Shown: one piece after another, positions 1 through 8,156 of the stretch | Layout: every line of letters begins with the position of its first letter | Numbering within the stretch: the stretch's first letter is position 1 | NCBI GenBank assembly: GCA_002428015.1 | Contig: DIZW01000006.1 | Coordinates: 1-42,537 of the forward strand | Reading direction: 5' to 3' | Origin: Oxalobacteraceae bacterium UBA6018 | GTDB taxonomy: Bacteria; Pseudomonadota; Gammaproteobacteria; Burkholderiales; Burkholderiaceae_D | Length of the DNA: 42,537 bases | The notes under the pieces: generated by a model | The model's database searches: none | Told to the model about the DNA's origin: nothing | What the model saw: only the letters and a program-made list of their open reading frames with translations | Position numbers and translations under genes: made by a program

Positions 1-447
1 GCGCTCGACCTGCTCACCGTCTGCGTCGAAGCCGGCCTGAGCCTGGAACGCGCGCTGGTCAAGGTCGCCGGCGAAATCCACGTCAAGAGCGTGGTGCTGG
101 CGCAGGAGCTGAAACTGGTCCTGATGGAAATGCGCGCCGGCTTCACCAAGGAACGCGCGCTGCGCAACTTCGCCCTGCGCAGCGGGGTGGAAGACGTCGA
201 CACCCTGGTCGCCATGCTGATCCAGTCGGAACGCTTCGGCACCAGCATGGGCACCTCGCTGCGCGTGCACTCCGACAACCTGCGCTCCAAGCGGCGGCTG
301 CTGGCCGAGGAAGCGGCCGCCAAGATCGCCCTCAAGCTGCTGTTCCCCTTGATCTTCTTCATCTTTCCCACCCTGCTGATGGTGCTGGTGGGCCCGGCCG
401 GCATCCAGCTCGGCCACGCCATGAAGACGATGACCGGCGCGTCCTAA
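1..447 (+). CDS. tadC: Tad pilus assembly inner-membrane protein TadC (C-terminal part)
   Basis: The frame is open from base 1, so the gene begins upstream of the window; 148 codons remain. The visible part is a T2SS-F type domain: a helical region with the SLERALVKVA and ERFGTSMGTSLRVHSDNLR motifs typical of GspF/TadB/TadC platform proteins, then one strong C-terminal membrane segment (LLFPLIFFIFPTLLMVLVG). In Tad systems TadB and TadC form the inner-membrane platform on which the TadA ATPase assembles Flp pilin. The following gene, a TPR lipoprotein 16 bases downstream with its own AGGAG ribosome site, fits the usual end of a tad locus, where TadD follows TadC. TadC rather than GspF is chosen from this context and the single-domain end; the remaining tad genes lie outside the window. 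Confidence 0.85.
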   Translation, partial: ALDLLTVCVEAGLSLERALVKVAGEIHVKSVVLAQELKLVLMEMRAGFTKERALRNFALRSGVEDVDTLVAMLIQSERFGTSMGTSLRVHSDNLRSKRRLLAEEAAAKIALKLLFPLIFFIFPTLLMVLVGPAGIQLGHAMKTMTGAS

Positions 448-463
448 CCCCCAGGAGACAATC

Positions 464-1597
464 ATGCGAACCACCTTGAAATATCTGTCCGTCTGTTGCG
501 CCGCCTGCACCCTGCTGGCCTGCGCCGACACCGGCAAGCGCGCGGCGCCAGAGCCGGCCGCCGCAGCCGCCTTCGGCAGCGCCGACGACGCCTACCTGGT
601 CGGGCGCAGCCAGCACATGGCCATGCATTACGACGACGCGATCGCCTCCTACCAGGCCGCCCTCCAGCTCATGCCCCAGCACGTCAACGCCCGCAACGGC
701 CTGGCCACGCTGTACGCCGAGCGCGGCGAGTTCGACAAGGCGATCCCGCTGTGGCAGGCGCTGACCGCGACTGCCGCCGAGCAGGCCGGTCCGGAGAGCG
801 CCTTTCTGTTCAGCAATCTCGGCTATGCCCAGTTCCTCGTCGGCGACTACGAAAACGCCCTGGCCGCGCTGGAAAAGGCGTGCGTGCTCGACCCACTCAA
901 CGCGCGCGCCTGGGAGCACCTCGGCAGCGCGCTCGACAAGCTCGGCCAGCATGAACGCGCGCAACTGATGTACAAGCAATCGGCCGCCTTGCAGGCGCAC
1001 GACTTCAAGGCCGACTACGCGCTCGCGCCCAAGGCCGGGGTCGCCGCGATCGACAGCGCGGTCCAGGCCAACGCCGGCGACGACGCCCAATACGCGACCA
1101 CCAAGGTGCAGCAAACCGGCAGCGGCATGTTCGTCATGCGCCGCATTCCCGCCCATCGGCATGCGCATGGCACGATCCTCGCTGCCGCCGCGCCGGTGGC
1201 GCCGGTTGTGGTCCCGACATTACCGGCCAGCGTCCCGGCGCCACTGCCGGCGGCGCTACCGGCCGGCACCGCCGCGCTGGTGGAGATCCGCAACGGCAAC
1301 GGCGTCACCGGCATGGCGCGCTCGCTGGCCGGCACGATGGATGATGGCCAGCTGCGCGTGGTGCGCCTGACCAACCAGAAAGGTTTCGGCGTCAAGCGCA
1401 CGCGGGTCGAGTACCAGCCGGAATTTCGCGAAGCCGCCGAACGCCTGGCCGAACGCTTCGGCGCCGCCAAGGTGGTGCCGGTGGCAAAAGTCGGGCGCGC
1501 CGATGTGCGCCTGGTCATCGGCCACGACCTGGTCGGAAAGCGCCCGGTGGCGGCGGCGCTGGCCGCCAACCCGGCCATGCCGCGCAAGGAAAGCTGA
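464..1597 (+). CDS. TPR lipoprotein with C-terminal LytR_C domain, TadD-like
   Basis: 377 residues. The start has a good AGGAGACAATC ribosome site. A lipoprotein signal peptide ends in a lipobox (LLAC, Cys at about 19). Residues about 45-190 contain roughly three tetratricopeptide repeats (YDDAIASYQAALQLMPQHVN, DYENALAALEKACVLDPLNA). After an Ala/Pro-rich linker, residues about 270-360 match the LytR cell-envelope C-terminal domain (VEIRNGNGVTGMARSLA ... DVRLVIGHDL). TadD proteins are TPR outer-membrane lipoproteins needed for Tad secretin assembly, and the position after tadC supports that role. The added LytR_C domain suggests contact with the cell wall or another envelope polymer; this is inference. 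Followed by a clear terminator, so it is probably the last gene of the tad operon. Confidence 0.85.
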   Translation: MRTTLKYLSVCCAACTLLACADTGKRAAPEPAAAAAFGSADDAYLVGRSQHMAMHYDDAIASYQAALQLMPQHVNARNGLATLYAERGEFDKAIPLWQALTATAAEQAGPESAFLFSNLGYAQFLVGDYENALAALEKACVLDPLNARAWEHLGSALDKLGQHERAQLMYKQSAALQAHDFKADYALAPKAGVAAIDSAVQANAGDDAQYATTKVQQTGSGMFVMRRIPAHRHAHGTILAAAAPVAPVVVPTLPASVPAPLPAALPAGTAALVEIRNGNGVTGMARSLAGTMDDGQLRVVRLTNQKGFGVKRTRVEYQPEFREAAERLAERFGAAKVVPVAKVGRADVRLVIGHDLVGKRPVAAALAANPAMPRKES

Positions 1598-1613
1598 AAC
1601 GCCAATCGCAGTT

Positions 1614-1650
1614 GCGCCTGCGCACTAGCATGCGCAGGCGCGTTTCGTTT
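1614..1650 (+). terminator. Rho-independent terminator of the tad operon
   Basis: A perfect 11-bp stem (GCGCCTGCGCA / TGCGCAGGCGC) with a 6-base loop begins 16 bases after the stop codon of the TPR lipoprotein gene and is followed by GTTTCGTTT. Confidence 0.8.
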
Positions 1651-1721
1651 GTGGGAGATCAAAGAACGTTCAAGCGCGCACGCGACAATGGAGGCGATCG
1701 AATAAAAAACCGGAGAACGCC

Positions 1722-2036
1722 ATGCGCCTCGCACCACGCCTAACCGCCTTCCTGTCCAGCTTGCTCATCGTCTCCCTGGTCGCCTGTGCGCCCACGCCCA
1801 AGCGCGAAGGCACGGGAGAGTACGTGGACGACACCCTCATCACCGGCAAGGTCAAAGCCGCGCTGGTTGCCGACCCCGACCTCAAGGCCAGGGAAATCAA
1901 CGTCGAGACCTACAAGGGCACCGTCCAGCTGAGCGGCTTCGTCAGCTCGCCCGAGGAGATTCCCAAAGCGGTCGAACTCGCGCGCAAAATCGAAGGCGTC
2001 AAGGAGGTAAAGAACGACATGACCATCAAACGCTAG
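1722..2036 (+). CDS. BON domain-containing lipoprotein
   Basis: 104 residues. Starts after a GGAG ribosome site (ccggagaacgcc). It has a lipoprotein signal with lipobox LVAC (Cys at about 22). A single BON (OsmY-type) domain covers residues about 38-104, with the characteristic DDTLITGKVKAALVADP helix and the strand motif VQLSGFVSS, ending KEVKNDMTIKR. BON domains are small alpha/beta modules thought to bind phospholipid or peptidoglycan surfaces, and many are induced by osmotic or envelope stress. The length is normal for the single-BON family. It is a lone gene between a terminator and a convergent neighbour, so it must have its own promoter; I could not identify one with confidence. Confidence 0.85.
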   Translation: MRLAPRLTAFLSSLLIVSLVACAPTPKREGTGEYVDDTLITGKVKAALVADPDLKAREINVETYKGTVQLSGFVSSPEEIPKAVELARKIEGVKEVKNDMTIKR

Positions 2037-2037
2037 C

Positions 2038-2066
2038 GTAGGGCAGGGCGGCGCCACCTGCCGCCC
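2038..2066. repeat. GTAG-headed hairpin (REP-like) between convergent genes
   Basis: The tetranucleotide GTAG (2038-2041) is followed by a 7-bp perfect stem GGGCGGC / GCCGCCC (2046-2052 and 2060-2066, loop of 7). It fills the 33-base space between two convergent genes. It may act as a bidirectional terminator, although there is no T-tract. The GTAGGG head plus hairpin layout is shared with the element at 27400-27424, which suggests a REP-type family; two copies are weak proof. Confidence 0.4.
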
Positions 2067-2069
2067 GGG

Positions 2070-2837
2070 TCAGTCCCACGACACGCTGCCCAGTCCGTGC
2101 GCGCTGGCGTTGCGGTTGGCCGGCTTGCCGTACACGGTGGCCGATCCCAGGCCGTTTAGTTTCAGGTTGGCCGAGGTCGTCGCGTACACGGTCGCGCTGC
2201 CCAGGCCGCTCATGTCCAGGTCAACCGCGTCCGCGCGCAGCGCCTTCGCCTCCAGGCTGCCCACGCCGCCCAGGTTGGCCTTGAGCAGCTTGGCCTGGCC
2301 ATTGACGTCGATGTGGCCTGCGCCATGCATGTCGAGCTCGATGCGCTCTGCCGTGCCTGAGTTCAGGGTCATGCTGCCGACGCCGCCCAGGTGCGCCACC
2401 ACGTTCCTGTAGTGGCTGTTGAAGTCGAGCGAACCGGCGCCATCGAGCGACAGCTTGATCTGGTCGCCCGAGAAGCCCTGGACGTCGGTGGAGCCGACTC
2501 CGTGCGATTCAAACGACGTCAATGCCGGCAGCGTGAGTTCGGCGCGCAGCTCGCGCCTGCCGCCGCCGAACGACCAGTTGCGCCCAGTGGTATCGATGGT
2601 CAAGGTATCGCCGTTCTGGGTGACGGTGACCTTCGCCAGGCTGTCCTTGTCGCCGATGAGGGTCAGGGAAGGCGTCGCGCCCTGCTTCATGCGCAAGCCG
2701 ATCACCCCGCCCAGCTTGATCTTTACAGCGCCCGCATCGATGTGGCGTGGCTCGCTGACCTGCTCCTCCGCGCTGGCGATTCCGGCGGGGAGAAGGAGGG
2801 CGGTCGTGATCAAGGCGTGGCGAAAAAAAGCTTGCAT
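2070..2837 (-). CDS. Secreted GIN-domain (DUF2807) beta-repeat protein
   Basis: 255 residues with a Sec signal peptide (cleavage near ASAEE, residue about 23). The body is a putative auto-transporter adhesin head GIN domain (DUF2807). From about residue 110 it shows eight repeats of a G-[VAL]-G-[SH] turn (GVGSTDV, GAGSLDF, GVGSMTL, GAGHIDV, GVGSLEA, GLGSATV twice, GLGSVSW) spaced about 18-22 residues apart. This is the pattern of a stacked beta-helix. The function of such bacterial GIN proteins is not established; a periplasmic or surface location follows from the signal peptide. Convergent with the BON gene. No membrane anchor is visible. Confidence 0.8.
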   Translation of the reverse strand: MQAFFRHALITTALLLPAGIASAEEQVSEPRHIDAGAVKIKLGGVIGLRMKQGATPSLTLIGDKDSLAKVTVTQNGDTLTIDTTGRNWSFGGGRRELRAELTLPALTSFESHGVGSTDVQGFSGDQIKLSLDGAGSLDFNSHYRNVVAHLGGVGSMTLNSGTAERIELDMHGAGHIDVNGQAKLLKANLGGVGSLEAKALRADAVDLDMSGLGSATVYATTSANLKLNGLGSATVYGKPANRNASAHGLGSVSWD

Positions 2838-2905
2838 GGCGGGTCTCCGTGAATGGTATCGATGGTTGTATTGTCTGGTCGACGGTGGGATGTTGACAGC
2901 CCAGT

Positions 2906-3109
2906 TTAGTCGCCCAGCTGGGCCTTTTCAGCGGCCGTCAAGCGCTTGCCGGTGATCGTCACCACCGCGATATTCGCGCTCGCCGAAGCGCGCTGCGCTG
3001 CCGCGCTGTGGGCGTGCACGGCGGCGACGTGCGCCTTGGCGATGCCGGTGACCGAGGCGAGTGCGACAGCGATGACGAAGATGGCTTCCATGTTTTTAGC
3101 GATGTTCAT
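2906..3109 (-). CDS. Small secreted protein of unknown function
   Basis: 67 residues. The longer open frame begins at 3229, but the start at 3109 is preferred because it has a strong ribosome site (accAGGAGtcaac) and gives a proper signal peptide: MNIAKNMEAIFVIAVALAS followed by TGIAKAHVAA, with cleavage near residue 25-26. The mature part is only about 40 residues, Ala/Ser-rich, ending in a polar segment with VVTITGKRLTAAEKAQ. I do not recognise the family. It is on the same strand as, and 68 bases upstream of, the GIN-domain gene and could be co-transcribed with it, which would make both envelope products of one unit. Confidence 0.6.
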   Translation of the reverse strand: MNIAKNMEAIFVIAVALASVTGIAKAHVAAVHAHSAAAQRASASANIAVVTITGKRLTAAEKAQLGD

Positions 3110-3322
3110 GTTGACTCCTGGTGGGTTAGTGCGTTGGGTTGAGTGAACTATAGCCAGCGCTGCGCAGGTCAACCACGCGAATGCGATGAACTGCAGATTT
3201 GGCGGGGCGAAGGGTTCGATTTCGAGCAAGATGCGGGCGGCAGCGGCCGTCCTGAAGCCTCATCAAGGCGACGCCGCCACACCCCTGACGTCGAGATAGC
3301 AGAGTACTTGCGAGGATGGTGA

Positions 3323-4345
3323 ATGGCCCACATGCCCATGGTAGACTGGAGCGAAGTGCTCCATCCCAGGAGCCTCGTATCGGAGACAGCCTTGGTTAGG
3401 TTTGATGAATCGGTTGACGATCCCGAAGACACGGTCTACACGAGCGCCGAGCGGACCGCTGCCGCGTCGCGCAGCACCTGGATCAGCGTTGCGCTCAATA
3501 TTGGGCTGAGCTGCTTCCAGATTACCGTCGGGGTGCTCGCCAAATCACAGGGCTTGATTGCCGACGGGATTCATTCCCTGTCCGACCTGGTCGCTGATTT
3601 TGTCGTTCTATTCGCCAGTCATTTCGGTGCGAAGGAAGCGGATGCGGATCACCCGTACGGCCACCAGCGCTTTGAAAATGCTGCGTCGCTCGTCGTTGGC
3701 ATGTTACTGCTCGCTGTGGGAGCCGGCATGGCGTGGTCGGCCATTGGCAAGCTGGAAAACCCCGAGACGATCCCGCAAGTCCATGCGGTGGCGTTGGCAG
3801 TGGTGGCCGTGGCTCTCCTAGCCAAGGAGATTTTGTTCCGCTACATGTTGAAGATCGCAAAACGCGTCAAGTCAAGCATGCTTGTGGCCAATGCCTGGCA
3901 TGCCCGCTCGGATGCGGCCTCATCGCTGGTGGTCGGCGTCGGGATTGCCGGAAACCTGTCAGGCTATCCACTGCTCGATCCCATCGCTGCGCTGGTCGTG
4001 GGTCTCATGATTACGAAGATGGGTTGGGGCTTTGCCTGGCAGGCGCTCCATGAATTGATGGACCGTGGCATTGACGAGGAGGAACTCGCGGCAATTGTCG
4101 ACACCTTGAAGGCCACGCCGGGCGTCAGAGGAATTCACGATGTGCGGACACGAAAAATGGGCGACATGATCGTTGTTGATGCCCACATCGAGGTGGACGC
4201 AGCGATCACGGTTGAAGCCGGCCACGACATCGCGGTCGCCGCGCGCCACAACGTGATGGCGCGCCACCGCGTGCTATCGCTGATGACCCACATCGATCCA
4301 TGGCGCCAGCCGGACCTTGATCATCTCAGCGTGCCACGACGATAG
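3323..4345 (+). CDS. Cation diffusion facilitator family transporter
   Basis: 340 residues from the ATG at 3323. CDF proteins exchange divalent metal ions (Zn, Fe, Mn, Co) for protons across the inner membrane. Visible features are about six membrane segments, the TM2 metal site H-S-L-S-D (His84, Asp88), the HPYGHQRFE loop after TM3, the TM5 site H-A-R-S-D, and a C-terminal cytoplasmic domain with DVRTRKMGDMIVVDAHIEVD. The His/Asp pairs in both TM sites resemble Zn-transporting members, but substrate cannot be fixed. The start is uncertain: TTG at 3392 (Leu24) has a well-placed GGAG (ggagacagccTTG) and would remove 23 poorly conserved-looking residues. Base composition is clearly less GC-rich than the flanking housekeeping genes. 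Confidence 0.88.
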   Translation: MAHMPMVDWSEVLHPRSLVSETALVRFDESVDDPEDTVYTSAERTAAASRSTWISVALNIGLSCFQITVGVLAKSQGLIADGIHSLSDLVADFVVLFASHFGAKEADADHPYGHQRFENAASLVVGMLLLAVGAGMAWSAIGKLENPETIPQVHAVALAVVAVALLAKEILFRYMLKIAKRVKSSMLVANAWHARSDAASSLVVGVGIAGNLSGYPLLDPIAALVVGLMITKMGWGFAWQALHELMDRGIDEEELAAIVDTLKATPGVRGIHDVRTRKMGDMIVVDAHIEVDAAITVEAGHDIAVAARHNVMARHRVLSLMTHIDPWRQPDLDHLSVPRR

Positions 4346-4424
4346 ACGGCGCGTGAGAAGCTGTTTGCGGGTGGCCCCGCCGCTCACGTCAACGCCAGTG
4401 GCCTAAAGCCAGGAGGGACTAACG

Positions 4425-4799
4425 ATGCAGCAATACGATCTCGCCATCCCGACCTTACCCTGCCGCTCTGTAAGCGCGACTGTTGCGTTTTACAAGCGCC
4501 TAGGCTTCGAGGGTGGCGCTCACGAATTCAATAATCAGTACGCCATACTTCAGCGCGGCACTGTTGAGTTGCACTTCTTTGCGCACAACGAACTTGTGCC
4601 CGCTAACTCCCACGCCGGCTGCTACATCCGTGTCATGGATGTGGATGGTGTTTACCGCGCGTTCTCAGCGAGCCAGCTGCCGCGTACAGGTATTCCACGC
4701 ATGGATATGCTGGAAGATAAGCCGTGGGGTCTCCGGGAGTTTGCGATCGTTGACATCGATGGCAATCTTCTGCGCATCGGACAAGTTATTTCAAAGTAG
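4425..4799 (+). CDS. VOC-family protein, bleomycin-resistance/glyoxalase type
   Basis: 124 residues with a very strong ribosome site (AGGAGGgactaacg). It is a single vicinal-oxygen-chelate module pair: beta-alpha-beta units beginning ATLPCRSV-like (IPTLPCRSVSATVAFYKRLGF) and ending in EFAIVDIDGNLLRIGQ. Residues such as VELHFFAH and the AGCYIRVMDVD strand match the Ble/BLMT group that sequesters bleomycin-type antibiotics as a dimer without catalysis. Actual drug binding is not shown by the sequence; an uncharacterised glyoxalase-fold role is equally possible. GC content is low relative to the window average, as in the neighbouring CDF gene, which hints at shared acquisition. Confidence 0.82.
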   Translation: MQQYDLAIPTLPCRSVSATVAFYKRLGFEGGAHEFNNQYAILQRGTVELHFFAHNELVPANSHAGCYIRVMDVDGVYRAFSASQLPRTGIPRMDMLEDKPWGLREFAIVDIDGNLLRIGQVISK

Positions 4800-5132
4800 C
4801 CGCATGCCCTCACGCTCAGCAGCCCCGTACAGCATTTCATCGAGCGGTCTGCCGACGTAGAAAACGGCTTGCGCCGGCCTAATCCGCTCGCGCCCTCGTC
4901 TGCCCGAGATTGATGGCTGGGGCCGCTTTGGCGACGAACAGCAGGCTTGGGCGAACTCCAGCCGCGGTGGCACGTCGGCCACCCTGTCGGTCTCACCAAC
5001 GGCCGACGCGGCGTGGCTGGTACCGTGATCGTTGAGAAGATCGTCGGCGCGGCGGCCGCAATAATTTGCTGCCAACTCATCGCGGTCAGATCGGTACGAC
5101 GTGATGGACAGGTGGGCCGCGGCATTGTAGGG
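4800..5132. other. Intergenic region, no gene recognised
   Basis: Between the VOC gene and the convergent end of pqqE. Open frames exist on both strands (for example minus 4791-5075) but none shows a recognisable motif, ribosome site or conserved-looking composition. GGTGGG at 5111-5116 can pair with CCCACC at 5136-5141 across the pqqE stop, a weak candidate 3' hairpin. The region may be decayed sequence at a join between accessory blocks. Confidence 0.4.
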
Positions 5133-6260
5133 TCACCCACCAGCACGGATAGAATTAGCATCGGTACGGAACAGAATCGGCTGCGCTTGCGCATCGCGTT
5201 GCTCGCGCGCGTGCATGACGACCCTCTTCACTTCGGCATGGTGCGGCGACTTGGCGCAAACGGGATCCGCGTTGGCGCCGTCGCCCGTCAGCGCATAGGC
5301 CTGACAACGGCAGCCCCCGTGATCGATGTCTTTTTCCGGACACGCCGCGCACGGCGACTGCATCCATGCGTCCCCTCGATAGCGGTTGAACGCCCCGCTG
5401 GCATACCAGATGTCGCGCACGCTATGGTCGCGTTTATTTGGAAACGCAATGCCTGGCAGCGAGCGTGCGGCATGGCAGGGGAGGGCGGTACCGTCCGGCG
5501 CGATGCCTAAAAATACAGAACCCCACCCATTCATGCACGCCTTGGGCCGTTCCTCGAAATAGTCCGGCAGCACGAACAGGATGCGCACCTTGTTGCCTAT
5601 CCGCGCGCGATACGCGTTGACGACCGCTTCGGCCCGCACCACCTGCTCGCGGGTCGGCATCAGCTGGGCTCGGTTGGCTAGGCCCCAGCCGTAGTACTGG
5701 GTGTTGGCCAGCTCCAGATACTCGACGCCCATTTCCAAGGCCATGTCGATGATCGCGCCAACATGATCGAGGTTGTGCCGGTGTAGCACGACATTTAATA
5801 CCATCGGATAGTCGTATTGCTTGATCAACCGGGCCACGCGCAACTTCAGATCAAAGGTCTTGGTACTCGACAGGAAATCGTTCATCTCCCGCGTCGAGTC
5901 CTGGAACGACAGCTGGACATGGTCGAGTCCCAAGGCCTTCATGCGCGCCAGGCGCGGCTCGGTCAAGCCTATTCCTGAGGTGATCAGGTTGGTGTAAAAG
6001 CCAAGCCGGCGCCCCTCTCCTATTAGCAGTTCCAGGTCATCACGCAGCAGCGGTTCACCGCCCGAAAAACCCAGCTGGGCCGAACCGAGCTTTCGCGCCT
6101 GGCGCATGACGTCGAACCACTGCTCGGTGCTCAGTTCGTCGCGGTTCTTGGCATAGTCGAGCGGGTTGTAGCAGAACGCACAATGAAGCGGGCACCGGTA
6201 AGTCAGTTCGGCAAGCAGCCACAGCGGCGCGGCGATGGGGGGGCGGGGCAGGCCGTTCAT
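5133..6260 (-). CDS. pqqE: PQQ biosynthesis radical SAM protein PqqE
   Basis: 375 residues from the ATG at 6260, chosen over the upstream start at 6323 because it has a GAGG ribosome site and gives the family N-terminus. PqqE forms the carbon-carbon bond between Glu and Tyr of the PqqA peptide, the first step of pyrroloquinoline quinone synthesis, with PqqD as peptide chaperone. The radical SAM motif CX3CX2C is Cys23, Cys27, Cys30. The C-terminal SPASM region holds Cys304, Cys307, Cys317, Cys319 and Cys335 plus upstream ACMNGWG and LPCHA cysteines for the auxiliary Fe-S clusters. The GGEP motif is present as FSGGEPLL. It is the last gene of the operon and starts 7 bases after pqqD. Confidence 0.96.
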   Translation of the reverse strand: MNGLPRPPIAAPLWLLAELTYRCPLHCAFCYNPLDYAKNRDELSTEQWFDVMRQARKLGSAQLGFSGGEPLLRDDLELLIGEGRRLGFYTNLITSGIGLTEPRLARMKALGLDHVQLSFQDSTREMNDFLSSTKTFDLKLRVARLIKQYDYPMVLNVVLHRHNLDHVGAIIDMALEMGVEYLELANTQYYGWGLANRAQLMPTREQVVRAEAVVNAYRARIGNKVRILFVLPDYFEERPKACMNGWGSVFLGIAPDGTALPCHAARSLPGIAFPNKRDHSVRDIWYASGAFNRYRGDAWMQSPCAACPEKDIDHGGCRCQAYALTGDGANADPVCAKSPHHAEVKRVVMHAREQRDAQAQPILFRTDANSIRAGG

Positions 6261-6267
6261 CGTTGCC

Positions 6268-6534
6268 TCAGCCCAGCCAGCCGCGCTCGGCGGCGGCGCA
6301 CAGAAAATCGTCGACCTCGTCACGCAAACCGGTCACGCTAAACGTTTCCTCCAGCTCGCGCACCACGTCCGCGACGGTGCGGTGGCCGTCACAGCGCTTG
6401 AGTATCTCGGCCGCGCTCTGGTTCAGCTTGACCATCCCCTCCGGATACAGCAGCACATAATTATTTTGGGCCTCCTCCCATTGCATGCGGAACACGCGCG
6501 AGAGGGTAGGGTGCTCGGGAATCGAATTCATCAT
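6268..6534 (-). CDS. pqqD: PQQ biosynthesis peptide chaperone PqqD
   Basis: 88 residues. PqqD is a RiPP recognition element that binds the PqqA precursor and presents it to PqqE. The sequence shows the family pattern: ENNYVLLYPEG-like strand (AQNNYVLLYPEGMVKLN), then SAAEILKRCDGHRTVADVV and a C-terminal helix ending AAERGWLG. Its ATG overlaps the pqqC stop (ATGA), which points to translational coupling; the second ATG at 6531 is also possible. The length is normal. No fusion to PqqC or PqqE, unlike some genomes. Confidence 0.95.
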   Translation of the reverse strand: MMNSIPEHPTLSRVFRMQWEEAQNNYVLLYPEGMVKLNQSAAEILKRCDGHRTVADVVRELEETFSVTGLRDEVDDFLCAAAERGWLG

Positions 6535-7235
6535 GGGGCCTCACAGTTGGGATACGCTTTCTCAATGGCGTCCAGCATCGACCATAAGATGTCGAGCTTG
6601 AACTGCAGAATTTCCAGTGCGTGCTCCTGCTGGGGGCGGGTGGTAAAGTGGTCCAGCGTCACCGCCAGTCCATGTTCGACATCGCGTTCCGCCAGTGAAA
6701 TGCGGCTGCGGAAGTAATGCAAGCCTGCGGTATCGATCCAGCCGTAGTGGGCCGGCCAGTTCGCCAGGCGATCCTTATGGATGCGCGGGGCAAACATCTC
6801 GGTCAGCGATGAACAGACCGCGTCTTGCCAGGGCGCTTGGCGCGCGAAGTTGACGTAAGCGTCGACTGCAAAACGTACGCCGGGCACCACCAGTTGCTGC
6901 GAAAATAGCGTCGCGCTGGGGATGCCGACCGCCTCGCCCAAGCGCACCCACGCTGCAATGCCGCCTTCATTTTGCTCATCGCCATCGTGGTCGAGAATTC
7001 GCCGGACCCACTTGCGCCGCGTCTCACGGTCAGTGCAATTGGCGATGATGGCGCCGTCTTTCTGTGGAATCCTGGTCTGATAGTAGAAGCGGTTGGCCAC
7101 CCAGCCGCGCAGCTGCTCCGGGCTCGACAGCCCGCTGTTCATTCGGACATTGAACGGGTGGTGAATGTGATAGCCGGCACCGCGCGCGCGCAGCTGCGCT
7201 TCGAATTCGCTGCGGTTCCATGGCGGCGCGCTCAC
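6531..7235 (-). CDS. pqqC: Pyrroloquinoline-quinone synthase PqqC
   Basis: 234 residues with a GTG start that overlaps the pqqB stop (GTGA). PqqC is the cofactorless oxidase that carries out the final ring closure and eight-electron oxidation to PQQ. Family motifs are clear: YHIHHPFN near residue 25, QLRGWVANRFYYQTRIPQKD, RILDHDG, VPGVRFAVDAYVNFARQAPW, SSLTEMFAP, and ILQFKLDILWSMLDA near the end. The C-terminus is somewhat shorter than in Pseudomonas PqqC. The all-helical fold and active-site His/Arg/Tyr residues appear intact. It is part of a tightly overlapping B-C-D set. Confidence 0.96.
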   Translation of the reverse strand: MSAPPWNRSEFEAQLRARGAGYHIHHPFNVRMNSGLSSPEQLRGWVANRFYYQTRIPQKDGAIIANCTDRETRRKWVRRILDHDGDEQNEGGIAAWVRLGEAVGIPSATLFSQQLVVPGVRFAVDAYVNFARQAPWQDAVCSSLTEMFAPRIHKDRLANWPAHYGWIDTAGLHYFRSRISLAERDVEHGLAVTLDHFTTRPQQEHALEILQFKLDILWSMLDAIEKAYPNCEAP

Positions 7236-8137
7236 AGCGTGATCTCCATGCCATCGAATGCGACTTCGATCCCATGCTTCGTCAGCGTTGCCCGCTGTTG
7301 CGAATCTTCGTCCAGGATCGGGTTGGTGTTATTAATATGTATGAGCACCTTGCGGCGTGCGCCGATCGCATCGAGCACGGCCACCATGCCCTGCGCGCCA
7401 GTTTGCGGCAAGTGGCCCATATCCTCCGCCCGCTTGCTGGACAATTCCTGTTCGATCATTTCGTCAGCGTGCCAGAAGGTGCCATCGACCAACAGACAGT
7501 CGGCCGCCCGCATTGCCGCTTCCACCGGCCCGGTCAGCGCGCCCAGTCCCGGCGCGTAGAACAGCGCTTTGCCACTGACTGTGTCCTCGATCAGCAGACC
7601 GATGTTGTCGCCCGTCTGCGGGTGCTGGCGGTGCGGCGAATACGGCGGCGCCTTGCTCGACAAGGCAATCGCGGTAAACCGGATGTGCTCGATGCCAGGC
7701 ACCTGCAGCGGCGGCAGTGCCAGCTCATGCCATGCCACGCCGCAGTAATGAGACAGGACCGGCGCCAGCGGTAATGCCGTCGTGAGATCGCTCCACACGG
7801 AGGCTGTGCAGTACAAGGGTATCCGCTTTCCCTCGCGAAGCATGAGCAGCCCGGTAACGTGATCGATTTGTGCGTCGAGCAACATAACGGCAGCGATGCC
7901 GCTGTCGCGCCGGGCGCGTGCCGGCTGCAGCGCCGGGGTGGCCCGGATCTGCGCAAGAATATCCGGCGAGGCATTGATCAGTACCCAATCGTCGCCGTTG
8001 GAAGACACTGCGATGGACGACTGGGTGCGTGGTGTGGCGCGCACGGTGCCCTTGCGGACGCCAGCGCAGTTGCGGCAGTTGCAGTTCCATTGCGGAAAGC
8101 CGCCGCCGGCCGCCGAACCTAATACGATAATCTTCAT
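7232..8137 (-). CDS. pqqB: PQQ biosynthesis protein PqqB
   Basis: 301 residues from the ATG at 8137, which gives the canonical N-terminus MKIIVLGSAAGGGFPQWNC; an upstream start at 8164 is in frame but unlike the family. PqqB is a metallo-beta-lactamase-fold enzyme reported to hydroxylate the Glu-Tyr intermediate. Visible features are the CNCRNC zinc-binding cysteines after WN, SPDI loop, DAQIDHVTGLL (His/Asp of the metal site), LLVDGTFWHADE and KVLIHINNTNPIL. The ribosome site is weak (acaacgccc), and a strong hairpin lies between it and pqqA, which suggests expression well below that of pqqA. Confidence 0.95.
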   Translation of the reverse strand: MKIIVLGSAAGGGFPQWNCNCRNCAGVRKGTVRATPRTQSSIAVSSNGDDWVLINASPDILAQIRATPALQPARARRDSGIAAVMLLDAQIDHVTGLLMLREGKRIPLYCTASVWSDLTTALPLAPVLSHYCGVAWHELALPPLQVPGIEHIRFTAIALSSKAPPYSPHRQHPQTGDNIGLLIEDTVSGKALFYAPGLGALTGPVEAAMRAADCLLVDGTFWHADEMIEQELSSKRAEDMGHLPQTGAQGMVAVLDAIGARRKVLIHINNTNPILDEDSQQRATLTKHGIEVAFDGMEITL

Positions 8138-8156
8138 GGGCGTTGTGATGTAAGGC

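Noticed and set aside
3110..3229. N-terminal extension of the small secreted protein
   Set aside because: The shorter start has AGGAG and gives a signal peptide; the extension would bury the signal sequence.
4791..5075. Possible small gene on the minus strand after pqqE
   Set aside because: No ribosome site, no recognisable motif, and it overlaps the VOC gene end; no support beyond being open.
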